17,725 bases of DNA from Lwoffella lincolnii (GTDB lineage: Bacteria; Pseudomonadota; Gammaproteobacteria; Pseudomonadales; Moraxellaceae), in assembly GCF_002014765.1 (NCBI RefSeq), contig NZ_MUYT01000014.1, positions 1-17,725 on the forward strand, in the 5' to 3' direction. Position 1 is the first letter of the stretch, and every line of letters begins with the position of its first letter. Shown here in pieces: positions 1-7,010 of the stretch. The notes under the pieces are model-generated. The model made no database searches. It had not been told where the DNA came from and worked only from the letters and a program-made list of their open reading frames with translations. A program made the position numbers and the translations under genes.

Positions 1-371
1 TCCACTAGACTTGTTTGCTTCGCTTCGCTTCGCTTTACTATATTATGTTGTTAATATAATTAGCGTCGCTTGTTGTTTTTGCTTTGTTGTCACAATGATG
101 TTTTGGTAGTTTGATGCTGTTTGTTGTTATCAACTATCAACATCAGTTTGATACGTTTTGTCATTGTGAGCTGTCCAGTTTATCATGGTTTGATTTTCTG
201 TCAAGCTTTTTTTAAGGTTTTTTGCTTTAATTTTTTAACTTTAAGTTGATGTTTGACTTTAACTTGAAGTTTGGTTGATTAAAGTTTTTTACCTTTTTTG
301 TTTCTTAACTTAAGTTGTTGCTTCCGCTTTCGGTCTGCTTGACCTTTGGCTTGTTGCTTTAAGTGCGAGGT
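1..371 (-). other. Non-coding leader region without a gene
   Basis: No convincing reading frame exists here. Besides the two leftward promoters, the stretch holds a small GGTC/GACC hairpin near 330-345, a longer imperfect hairpin near 112-143 (GATG...CATC arms), and three tandem CTTCG units near 20-36. These fit a structured transcribed leader. No boxA-like antitermination motif and no mature rRNA start were recognised before the window edge. Confidence 0.45.
177..204 (-). promoter_or_regulatory. Second tandem sigma70 promoter pointing left
   Basis: On the minus strand TTGACA (199-204) is followed, with the same 16-base spacer as the upstream copy, by TAAACT (177-182). The -35 is perfect and the -10 keeps four of six consensus bases. 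Together with the promoter at 372-399 this gives a P1/P2 layout. Confidence 0.55.
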
Positions 372-399
372 ATTATATAGGGTTGTTGAACGCTGTCAA
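372..399 (-). promoter_or_regulatory. Consensus sigma70 promoter pointing left (upstream copy)
   Basis: Read on the minus strand, TTGACA (394-399) is followed by a 16-base spacer and TATAAT (372-377). Both hexamers match the consensus exactly. It starts just after the menA stop codon and points away from menA, out of the left window edge. A second similar promoter lies about 195 bases further on. The target gene is outside the window; two strong tandem promoters with a long untranslated leader suggest a stable-RNA operon (inference). Confidence 0.75.
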
Positions 400-407
400 G
401 GGGTTTT

Positions 408-1337
408 TTAAAAAAATTCTGTTTTTTGTGTCTGGCTGATGGCAAATAGCAGGTTAATCAGTAGGGTGATAAAGATAATGGGTTTGAGTTCTTGACCGAT
501 TGCCAGATGCCTGTTGGGCTTGTGTTTGCTGGCTTTAATGGCTTGGATATGCCTAAACACCCATGGCATCGCTAACAGCCATAGCCACGCTGTCAGCCGT
601 TTTTGCATGATGGCATATAAAGTATGGCAGACGATGGCAGTGATGACCAACACAATATAGCCGTGATACATACGCTCTAAACCAAGCAAAACGGCAAGGG
701 TGATTTTGCCTGCTTGTTGGTCATTGGGGCGGTCTCGCATGTTATTAATATAAAGCACACAAGCACATAATAGACCGCACCCTGTCGCTGGTAGCCACAT
801 GGATAACCGTATTTCTCTAAGCTGTAGATAGGCACTGCCCAACACGCCCATCCAACCAAAGAAAATCAATACCGCCACTTCACCCATGGCTCGGTAGCCG
901 TAAGGTCGTTTGCCCATGGTGTATGCCATGGCGGCGATAATGGCGGATATGCCAAATGCCAAAAACCATAAAAAATCTGTCAGGTCATCAAATCCCAACC
1001 ATAGTAATCCCATTCCACAGCCAAAGGTAAATAACGCCCAAATGATGATGGCTCGTTTTAGGCTGATGGCGATAACATGTCCATGAGCGGTCAGCCTCTG
1101 AGGACTGGTGGCATCACGGTGGGTGTCAGTGCCTTTAGTGCCATCACCATAATCATTCGCCATGTTGGATAAAATCTGTAGGTTTAAGGCGACAAATAAG
1201 GTTAGGGCAAATATGCCCCATTGCTTGATGGTAAATCGCTCAAGCTGGGCATATGCCATGCTCGTGCCACAAATGATGCTGGCAACGGCTAATGGGAAGG
1301 TGCGTGGTCGGGCGAGTTGTATCCAGTGTTTTATCAT
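408..1337 (-). CDS. menA: 1,4-dihydroxy-2-naphthoate polyprenyltransferase (MenA)
   Basis: This UbiA-superfamily integral membrane enzyme attaches the polyprenyl tail to 1,4-dihydroxy-2-naphthoate, giving demethylmenaquinone. The 309-aa length and many hydrophobic helices fit MenA. The first Asp-rich prenyl-diphosphate/Mg site is NDYGD at residues 61-65, followed by KGTD. The second is the MenA-type block at about 198-211 (NNMRD..ND...GK) followed by TLAVLLG, which separates MenA from UbiA and other family members. The ATG at 1337 opens with IKHWIQLARPRTFP, the usual N-terminus; no strong ribosome binding site is visible. No other men gene is nearby, so it appears to stand alone. Menaquinone would support anaerobic respiration, compatible with the molybdenum-cofactor genes at the right end of the window. 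Confidence 0.93.
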   Translation of the reverse strand: MIKHWIQLARPRTFPLAVASIICGTSMAYAQLERFTIKQWGIFALTLFVALNLQILSNMANDYGDGTKGTDTHRDATSPQRLTAHGHVIAISLKRAIIIWALFTFGCGMGLLWLGFDDLTDFLWFLAFGISAIIAAMAYTMGKRPYGYRAMGEVAVLIFFGWMGVLGSAYLQLREIRLSMWLPATGCGLLCACVLYINNMRDRPNDQQAGKITLAVLLGLERMYHGYIVLVITAIVCHTLYAIMQKRLTAWLWLLAMPWVFRHIQAIKASKHKPNRHLAIGQELKPIIFITLLINLLFAISQTQKTEFF

Positions 1338-1405
1338 TTGAATGTGTTTTGACAGCTATAATGTGTTTGATGATGAGAGTGTGCTTTTATGATAAAAATG
1401 TGTCC

Positions 1406-2044
1406 CTAAGCTGATGGCAACTTACCCACGGAAATAAAAAATTGCTGATATGCCAAGACTTTTTTGGCAAAAGCCAGTGGATATGCCCGTGACGTGGACG
1501 GTAAGCGGTGCAAAGTCAATAATCGCTGTTTGCCTGTGCTGTCGGTGATTGGATAGGTCATGTGTTGATTGGTTTTGGGGTGTTTGGACTTGGGCAGTTG
1601 TTTGTCTTTTGGTAATAACCCCAATAAAATTTCAGTTGCTTTGCCACCTGTGGTAAAAATATGCTGTACTTTCGGCACTTGGGTCAGTATATCGGCTAAG
1701 TTGACTGATTCCACCACAGTCAAATGCTTGTCAGCAGCATTGCCTTCTTCACGTATGGCAGAGCGGACAGTGGGACAAGACGCAATGTTGTGAACGTGCA
1801 TAAACTTAATAATTCGTTTGTGGTCAAAGCGATTTTGTTCGCCATCACGAAAATAATCAACGTCATCAAAAAACACCGCCCCATAGATACGCCACATGTC
1901 ATTATAAAAGTTGGGGTAATGAAACGGCATTGCCCATTTGTCTTGTGTGGGTGGGAACGTCCCCATCATCATAATGTCAGCATTGGCAGGCAATACAGGT
2001 GCAAAAGGGTGTTGTTCTATGGGTTTATTGGTTAAGTCAGTCAT
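1406..2044 (-). CDS. Uracil-DNA glycosylase superfamily protein
   Basis: The protein resembles the UDG fold, which removes uracil or mispaired bases from DNA. Near the N-terminus it has the motif-A-like MMMGTFPP, followed by a Phe/Tyr/Trp-rich stretch (FHYPNFYNDMWRIYG). Near the C-terminus is LHRLPSTSRA, resembling the LPSxSP loop of Mug/SMUG-like enzymes. The middle has IASCPTVRSA, where family members place substrate-contacting residues. I prefer the ATG at 2044, giving 212 aa beginning MTDLTNK. An in-frame ATG at 2119 would add 25 residues that do not look like the family; neither start has a clear ribosome binding site. Exact substrate and subfamily are not determined. The gene stands 68 bases upstream of menA in the same direction and could be cotranscribed. 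Confidence 0.75.
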   Translation of the reverse strand: MTDLTNKPIEQHPFAPVLPANADIMMMGTFPPTQDKWAMPFHYPNFYNDMWRIYGAVFFDDVDYFRDGEQNRFDHKRIIKFMHVHNIASCPTVRSAIREEGNAADKHLTVVESVNLADILTQVPKVQHIFTTGGKATEILLGLLPKDKQLPKSKHPKTNQHMTYPITDSTGKQRLLTLHRLPSTSRAYPLAFAKKVLAYQQFFISVGKLPSA

Positions 2045-2242
2045 GGTGTTGTGGTTTGAGTGATTGATGTGTGAATATTTCTGAAAAATTGATACATTAA
2101 AGTCATGCAAATTATCCATTTATGGTAAGCGGTTTGTTATCATAGTGCAAAATAATCGTGCAAAATTTTCTTTGCTTGCCGATATGATATTTACTTGCGT
2201 ATCGGCATCACACTCAAAAGACAGACCATCAAGAGACCGACC

Positions 2243-2878
2243 ATGCAAATACACATCATTGACCACCCACTTGTGCGTCATAAATTAAGCCTAATGCGTG
2301 AAAAAGACTGTAGCACTTATAAGTTTCGTACCCTTACCAAAGAGTTGGCACGGCTCATGGCATATGAAGCCAGTCGAGATTTTAAGATTGAAAGCTTTAA
2401 CATGCAAGGTTGGTGTGGAGACATCACAGGGGAACAAATCTGTGGCAAGACCGTAACCGTTGTGCCAATATTACGTGCAGGTCTTGGTATGTTAGATGGG
2501 GTGCTTGACCTTATCCCAACGGCTAAAATCTCTGTGGTTGGGCTACAACGAGATGAAGAAACGCTTGAACCTGTGCCATTTTTTGAAAAATTTGTTAACG
2601 ACATGGACAAACGCCCTGCCCTAATCATTGACCCAATGTTGGCAACAGGTGGCTCAATGGTGGCAACCATTGACATGCTTAAAAAACATGGCTGTAAAAA
2701 AATCACTGCCATTGTGCTGGTGGCAGCCCCTGAAGGGGTGCAAGCGGTAAATGACGCTCACCCTGATGTGCAAATTTTTACCGCAGCTTTAGACAGTCAT
2801 TTAAATGAGCAAGGTTATATCATTCCTGGTCTTGGCGATGCAGGTGATAAAATTTTTGGCACAAAGCAATCACAATAG
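2243..2878 (+). CDS. upp: Uracil phosphoribosyltransferase
   Basis: Upp salvages uracil by joining it to PRPP, making UMP. The protein is highly similar to other bacterial Upp along its whole length: HPLVRHKLSLMR at the N-terminus, VVPILRAGLGM near residue 73, the PRPP loop DPMLATGGS at 130-138, and the C-terminal uracil-binding block ending GYIIPGLGDAGDKIFGTK. The ATG at 2243 gives 211 aa, close to the usual 208-212, and is preceded by a purine-rich AAGAGA. An upstream in-frame start at 2195 would add 16 atypical residues and is rejected. The stop codon is the base before the end of the opposing 252-aa gene, so the two genes converge with no spacer and no terminator. Confidence 0.97.
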   Translation: MQIHIIDHPLVRHKLSLMREKDCSTYKFRTLTKELARLMAYEASRDFKIESFNMQGWCGDITGEQICGKTVTVVPILRAGLGMLDGVLDLIPTAKISVVGLQRDEETLEPVPFFEKFVNDMDKRPALIIDPMLATGGSMVATIDMLKKHGCKKITAIVLVAAPEGVQAVNDAHPDVQIFTAALDSHLNEQGYIIPGLGDAGDKIFGTKQSQ

Positions 2879-3637
2879 CTAACTTATTTGATAAAACTTA
2901 ACCACATACTCACCGTTCGTTGTTGTCAGCCGTTGCTCTTGCTGTAGGCGTAATTGTTTGAAATCTACTATCAAAAGCTCATTGCGATGTCTTTGGTTGG
3001 TCAGTTGTCTGGGTTTTATGGCAACTGCCAATACCCCAGTGCTTGCAACACAAAACATATTGATGACCTTAACTGTCGATGTGTCGCCATCAGCTTGTGC
3101 AACAGCAAAAGCAGGATTGACGGTAACATTGAGCAACCGATGTTCACCAGCCAAACGGTCAAGCTGTTTTTGACCAAGCTTTTTTTGGCTAAGCTGTTTT
3201 TGACTAAAGCCACTGGCAAACAACACCTGATTTTTGGGTAAACAGCGAGTATGGCGTTTGAGTTCTTGTAACAACAACCCAGACATCTCCATATTAAAAT
3301 CATCTTTTTCTTGTTGATAAAATGCTTGAAAACTACGCTCAACATAGCGACCATAGACAGTGAAATTTATCCAGCTTTGATAAACAGATTGCTTAGCCAA
3401 ATGCTTGGCAAACTCGTTGGCAGATATGGATAAATCGTTTTTTAATATTGCCAATAACAAGGTCTTAGCATTGGCAAAACATTGCCCTGACAGCTCGATG
3501 GGATAAAGCTGTTCATCTAAAGCATCAAAAGTCGCCTTTTGGATTTTTGTGGTGTCAGCAACATCACTGGTAACGCCCAGTGTCCGCCAAAATGATTGAA
3601 TAAAGCTTTGATGGATAATGTAAAATAAAGGCATCAT
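2879..3637 (-). CDS. Unrecognised 252-aa protein, tail to tail with upp
   Basis: I do not recognise this protein. It has no signal peptide or clear membrane span. Residues 1-140 are mixed helical. A short Gln/Lys/Leu repeat (SQKQL, SQKKL, GQKQL) follows near 145-160, and the last 80 residues look like beta strands (LLNVTVNP, VKVINMFCV, NELLIVDF). The order of these C-terminal pieces weakly recalls ADP-ribosyltransferase folds, where a Glu sits in a strand like NELLI, but the expected first-strand Arg is absent, so I make no functional claim. The open frame is intact, starts with two ATG codons, and ends on the base directly after the upp stop. The real length of any 3' UTR is therefore inside upp. 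Confidence 0.7.
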   Translation of the reverse strand: MMPLFYIIHQSFIQSFWRTLGVTSDVADTTKIQKATFDALDEQLYPIELSGQCFANAKTLLLAILKNDLSISANEFAKHLAKQSVYQSWINFTVYGRYVERSFQAFYQQEKDDFNMEMSGLLLQELKRHTRCLPKNQVLFASGFSQKQLSQKKLGQKQLDRLAGEHRLLNVTVNPAFAVAQADGDTSTVKVINMFCVASTGVLAVAIKPRQLTNQRHRNELLIVDFKQLRLQQEQRLTTTNGEYVVKFYQIS

Positions 3638-3702
3638 GGTGGTTGTCTTAGTTTTGTCATCATGGTTTTTTTAAATCATCGTCTTTTATATCACATCATC
3701 TT

Positions 3703-3747
3703 AACTGATTTAAACAGAAGTTCTTAAATAAAATTTAAACATCAGTT
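3703..3747. repeat. Inverted repeat upstream of dusC
   Basis: AACTGATTTAAA (3703-3714) can pair with TTTAA..ATCAGTT (3734-3747), giving a 7-bp plus 5-bp stem with a two-base bulge and a 19-base loop. It lies in the 170-base divergent region between the 252-aa gene and dusC. It could be an operator or an mRNA leader structure. It is AT-rich and has no T-tract typical of a terminator, so the function is open. Confidence 0.35.
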
Positions 3748-3807
3748 TAAACATAACTGGCAGCTTCAACATAACTGTTAAATAATCGCAAATCACTGTT
3801 TTAAATA

Positions 3808-4797
3808 ATGAAAAATATGAAATATTTTGACACAAAAAACAATCACCCAGTCCGCTTACTTGCCCCAATGGAAGGCTTGACCGACCCCTTGATGCGCAAG
3901 ATTTTGACCCAAATTGCCAATGATTTGGGGCGACCTTACGACTGGTCAGTCAGTGAGTTTATTCGTGTGACCCATCATGTGTTGCCTGAACAGGTGTTTT
4001 ATAAATTTGTTCCTGAGCTACATAATAACAGTCGCACAGCATCAGGCACACCCATTCATATCCAACTGCTCGGCAGTGACCCCATACTGATGGCACAAAA
4101 TGCTGTTAAAGCCTGTCAGCTTGGGGCGTTGGCAATTGATTTAAACTTTGGTTGCCCTGCCAAAACGGTCAATAACCACCGTGGTGGCTCGGTGTTACTT
4201 AATGACCCAGCCTTGATGCAAAAAATCATCAGTCAAGTTCGTAAACAAGTACCAAGTCACATTGGCGTGTCTGTTAAAATCCGTTTGGGTTATGAAAATT
4301 GGGATAATATGAATGACATTCGCCAAGCCATTGCTGACAGTGGGGCCAATTGGCTAACCATTCATGCTCGCACTAAGTCGCAAGGCTACAAGCCCCCTGC
4401 TTATTGGGACAAAATCGCCCATTTTACTGACCTACCCATGCCTGTGATTGCCAATGGCGACATCTGGACGGCAAGTGATGCCAAATCATGTATGACACAA
4501 GCCAAAACTTGTCATCTGATGCTGGGGCGTGGGGCAGTAACTCGCCCAGATTTGATCGCTTGCGTGGATAATCCAAGCCATCCATTCACTTTAAGCTGGG
4601 CGGCGTTGTTGCCTTATCAGTTGGCATTTTTGACCGATGATAGCAAAAATGAAAAGGGGCTGATTGGGCGTTATAAACAATGGTTGGGCATGCTAACTAA
4701 AGGCTACAATGAAGCGGTGCAATTATGGCAACACATACGACGCCTATCTGATAAAGAATCCATCATTAAAGTGCTAGAGCATTCACAAAAGTGCTAG
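3808..4797 (+). CDS. dusC: tRNA-dihydrouridine(16) synthase
   Basis: Flavin-dependent enzyme that reduces uridine to dihydrouridine in the tRNA D-loop; the DusC branch acts on U16. Sequence signs are LLAPMEG at 17-23, SEFIRVT at 49-55 (the DusC form of the motif), IQLLGSDP at 85-92, DLNFGCPAKTVN with the catalytic Cys near 116, the SVKIRLG strand, HARTKSQGY, VIANGDIW and LGRGA, followed by a C-terminal helical domain. The 329-aa length is normal. The start is ATG at 3808 or the next ATG at 3817; neither has a clear ribosome binding site. The last codons lie in a 20-base tandem duplication that moved the stop codon (see findings). The gene ends overlapping the opposing MAPEG gene by four bases. 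Confidence 0.95.
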   Translation: MKNMKYFDTKNNHPVRLLAPMEGLTDPLMRKILTQIANDLGRPYDWSVSEFIRVTHHVLPEQVFYKFVPELHNNSRTASGTPIHIQLLGSDPILMAQNAVKACQLGALAIDLNFGCPAKTVNNHRGGSVLLNDPALMQKIISQVRKQVPSHIGVSVKIRLGYENWDNMNDIRQAIADSGANWLTIHARTKSQGYKPPAYWDKIAHFTDLPMPVIANGDIWTASDAKSCMTQAKTCHLMLGRGAVTRPDLIACVDNPSHPFTLSWAALLPYQLAFLTDDSKNEKGLIGRYKQWLGMLTKGYNEAVQLWQHIRRLSDKESIIKVLEHSQKC

Positions 4798-4810
4798 AGC
4801 ATTCGCATTG
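4771..4810. repeat. 20-base tandem duplication at the dusC / MAPEG gene ends
   Basis: Two adjacent 20-base units (4771-4790 and 4791-4810) share GTGCTAGAGCATTC and differ only near their ends. The CTAG in the second unit gives the TAG stop of dusC on the plus strand and the TAG stop of the MAPEG gene on the minus strand. Confidence 0.85.
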
Positions 4811-5213
4811 ACACATAAAATAACATCATAATACAAACCATCGATAATGCCCATAAAATGGAACGAAACAACGCCAAATTGAACACATATGCCATGCCAT
4901 AGGCGATGCGTATCACCACATACATCCATGCAAAATTATTCACAACTTGCTGTGGCACAAAAAATAACATCGCTAAAATAACCGCCGCCAAAAACATGGG
5001 CAAACTTTCAAAGCTGTTGACCTGAACAGCATTGGCACGAGAGGCCATTCCTGTGGTGTTTGCTAAAAATATGCGTGGGTTGGCGTTGTCTTTGGGCGTA
5101 AATCCGCCCAATGCCTTGGCAACAATGGCAAAAACAAATGGCAGAAAACACGCCGTCATCATGGCGTAGATGGCGGTGGTTGTGCTGTTTGGAATGATGA
5201 CATCTAATATCAT
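4794..5213 (-). CDS. MAPEG-family membrane protein
   Basis: A 139-aa protein with four predicted transmembrane helices and the MAPEG signature in the first loop (NPRIFLAN, then RANAVQVNSFES). The family includes glutathione S-transferases and eicosanoid enzymes in eukaryotes; the bacterial members are mostly uncharacterised inner-membrane proteins. Its ATG overlaps the stop codon of the upstream OsmC-family gene by the ATGA arrangement, so the two are translationally coupled in one transcript. Its stop is shared on the opposite strand with that of dusC. Coupling to an OsmC protein, which handles peroxides through cysteines, makes a thiol or redox role plausible (inference). Confidence 0.85.
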   Translation of the reverse strand: MILDVIIPNSTTTAIYAMMTACFLPFVFAIVAKALGGFTPKDNANPRIFLANTTGMASRANAVQVNSFESLPMFLAAVILAMLFFVPQQVVNNFAWMYVVIRIAYGMAYVFNLALFRSILWALSMVCIMMLFYVSMRML

Positions 5214-5644
5214 GCTGGGGCAACCTCATAACTGTGAGTGATGTTGACCCCACCATCTGCCAACATGCGACTGGCAGAGCAGTATTTATCTGCCGATAGG
5301 GTTACGGCCCGCTCAACTTGGTTGTCTTTGATGTCTGTGCCTGTAATGATAAAATGTAGATGAATGTCGGTATAAACAGCAGGTACGGCATCAGCTCGTC
5401 TGGCAGATAGCTGACAACGCACATCGGTGATGTTTTGACGAGATTTTTTTAGGATAGTAACCACATCATAGCTGGCACAACCACCTAAACCAAGTAATAT
5501 CAGTTCCATTGGGCTTGCTCCATGTTGCTTGTCTGCGTCAATATGAATAGTTTGTCCTGATGGGGCAGTGCCGATGAAATGAACGTTGTCTTGCCACTCA
5601 ATTTGGGCGTTTAGGGGCAGATTAGCTTGGGTTGTGTTGGTCAT
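5210..5644 (-). CDS. OsmC-family protein (YhfA-like)
   Basis: OsmC/Ohr proteins are homodimeric cytoplasmic peroxidases that reduce organic hydroperoxides with two cysteines. Both are present: Cys56 in LGGCASYD and Cys122 in DKYCSAS. The conserved SPMELIL lies at 44-50. The 144-aa length matches this family. The pattern with a shorter N-terminus and GGCASYDVV is closer to YhfA-like proteins than to Ohr, so the substrate is not certain. The ATG at 5644 has an AGGA ribosome binding site six bases upstream. It is the first gene of a two-gene unit with the MAPEG protein, overlapping it by four bases. Confidence 0.9.
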   Translation of the reverse strand: MTNTTQANLPLNAQIEWQDNVHFIGTAPSGQTIHIDADKQHGASPMELILLGLGGCASYDVVTILKKSRQNITDVRCQLSARRADAVPAVYTDIHLHFIITGTDIKDNQVERAVTLSADKYCSASRMLADGGVNITHSYEVAPA

Positions 5645-5811
5645 GGGGAATCCTATATTTAGTGAGTGTTTGGGTTATTAGATTTTACAACGTGTGTTGA
5701 TTTAATACCAAACCCAAGGATTTTTTATAGCGAGAAAAGCAAGCGAAGATAGTGCAAATAGTACAGCAAGCAAGCTTGACCAAGCCATGGAAATTTTTGG
5801 GAAAGGGATAA

Positions 5812-5922
5812 GAACCGATTGATGTATTTTATGCCTGTATGCTCAATGTCTTTGGTGTTACGAGTAACTAATATTAAATCATGCACAATGGCGGTTGCAA
5901 CTCATTGATTGTCCTCAATGTG
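5812..5922 (-). pseudogene. Remnant of a VapC-type PIN-domain toxin gene
   Basis: In one minus-strand frame these 37 codons match the C-terminal end of VapC toxins (PIN-domain ribonucleases). They read IEDNQ, an in-frame TGA, VATAIVHDL, LVTRNTKDIEHTG and IKYINRF. The usual family pattern is an acidic PIN residue followed by ATA..H.L.LVTRNTKDF..TG. The front part of the gene and any vapB antitoxin are absent, and a stop codon interrupts the helix. This is a dead fragment. The match is from memory of the family, not from a search. Confidence 0.65.
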
Positions 5923-6301
5923 TTGGGGGTTATTTAGTTTAGATTTTCGGAATGGTTATTGAGTTTGGATTATAGCAGAGTTTGGAAGCAATGGTGGCAT
6001 GGCCCTGACAGAAGCGGTATCGAGCCGTTGGCTGGGGTGTGGCGGACTTGGCTGGGGGCGATGAGACAGGAGCGTATGGGAGCGTATGGCAGGATAAGCC
6101 ACAAAAAATCCAAAAAAGTTAGGGTGGTTAAGGGCTTGATTTTGTTTTGGTTTTTTGTGAAACATTTTATCGCAAAATACTGTTTCACTTTTGGGGCGTT
6201 TCTTGGTTTAATAGTGTCATTGTTACGCATTTTGTTTGTTATTTGCTGTTTTTGGTGCTTAATGGGCAAAATGAGATTTTTATAATGAGTCTTTTTTATT
6301 T

Positions 6302-6307
6302 TATAAT
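6302..6307 (+). promoter_or_regulatory. Probable -10 element for rppH
   Basis: TATAAT occurs at 6302-6307, 15 bases before the rppH start, and again at 6281-6286. Neither has a good -35 hexamer at the right distance. The more distant one leaves room for a short leader with the AGGT ribosome binding site and is perhaps the better candidate. Confidence 0.3.
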
Positions 6308-6322
6308 GTATAGGTAATCGTC

Positions 6323-6853
6323 ATGATTGATACAGATGGCTTTCGTGCCAATGTCGGTATCATCTTGGCCAATACACAAGGACAAGTTCTGTGGACAAAA
6401 CGTGTCGGTCATAATTCGTGGCAGTTCCCTCAAGGGGGGATTGACCATGGTGAAACGCCAACAGATGCGATGTATCGTGAGTTATGGGAGGAGGTTGGTC
6501 TTTGTCCTTGCCATGTGAAGTTGCTTGCGGTAACAGAGAATTGGTTGCGTTATCGTTTGCCAAAACGCTATATCCGCCATGGTAATTATCCGCTGTGTAT
6601 TGGGCAAAAACAAAAGTGGTTTTTGCTTCAGCTAGATGAGCCAAACACAAAACATATTCGTTTTGATACCAGCAAGCCTGAATTTGACCATTGGGAATGG
6701 GTAAGTTATTGGTATCCTTTAAATCAGGTGGTACATTTTAAACGTGGGGTGTATCGTCGAGCATTGCAACAACTCGCTCGTGAGTTGCCATTGAAAGATG
6801 AATTACAGTTACAATTACCCAGGCGTATTTTGGACAATCATTTGATTGCTTAG
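6323..6853 (+). CDS. rppH: RNA pyrophosphohydrolase (Nudix hydrolase)
   Basis: RppH removes pyrophosphate from the 5' triphosphate end of mRNAs and so starts 5'-end-dependent decay. The N-terminus MIDTDGFRANVGIIL and WQFPQGGID are typical. The Nudix box is complete at residues 38-60 (G-x5-E-x7-RELWEEVGL), with metal-binding Glu at 53, 56 and 57. The downstream blocks NWLRYRLPKR, GQKQKWFLL and FDHWEWVSYWYPL are RppH-specific. The 176-aa length is slightly longer than the E. coli enzyme. The ATG at 6323 has an AGGT ribosome binding site at normal spacing. A strong terminator follows, so it is probably a single-gene unit. Confidence 0.95.
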   Translation: MIDTDGFRANVGIILANTQGQVLWTKRVGHNSWQFPQGGIDHGETPTDAMYRELWEEVGLCPCHVKLLAVTENWLRYRLPKRYIRHGNYPLCIGQKQKWFLLQLDEPNTKHIRFDTSKPEFDHWEWVSYWYPLNQVVHFKRGVYRRALQQLARELPLKDELQLQLPRRILDNHLIA

Positions 6854-6888
6854 TTCGTTGTTTTTGGTTATTGTGATTGAACGAATTG

Positions 6889-6921
6889 AACGAACCGCCT
6901 TGGGGTGGTTCGTTTTTTTTT
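6889..6921 (+). terminator. Rho-independent terminator after rppH
   Basis: AACGAACC (6889-6896) pairs perfectly with GGTTCGTT (6907-6914); the inner bases GCC/GGT extend the stem. A run of nine T residues follows (6913-6921). It lies 36 bases after the rppH stop. Confidence 0.9.
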
Positions 6922-7010
6922 GTTTTGTGAATGGTTTTGTGAATTTGTGGGCTTTTTCTGGATAAAAAGTTTGTTATGATAGCGGTAATTTTTTATTGGT
7001 GATTAAAATT

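Larger units (their letters stand above)
5645..6322. other. Gene-free gap with a VapC remnant and a GC-richer segment
   Basis: Apart from the toxin remnant, no convincing gene is seen in about 680 bases. Positions about 5985-6100 are distinctly richer in G+C than the flanks, suggesting foreign or decayed coding DNA, but no frame gave a recognisable protein. An inverted repeat TGAAACA / TGTTTCA (6158-6164 and 6181-6187) with inner TTTT/AAAA pairing lies to its right. Overlapping frames at 5956-6285 have no family features and no ribosome binding site and are not called. Confidence 0.5.

Noticed and set aside
1338..1405. TTGACA followed by TATAAT on the plus strand upstream of menA
   Set aside because: The two hexamers are almost touching (about 2 bases apart), so they cannot form one promoter.
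2317..2712. 131-codon frame on the minus strand inside upp
   Set aside because: It lies wholly inside the strongly conserved upp gene and shows no family features.
2879..3637. Calling the 252-aa protein an ADP-ribosyltransferase
   Set aside because: The expected Arg or His in the first strand and the STS-type motif are not seen; the resemblance is too weak for an annotation.
5956..6285. Overlapping open frames of 69-108 codons on both strands
   Set aside because: They have no ribosome binding site and no domain. Their hydrophobic look comes from T-rich codons, and they overlap each other.
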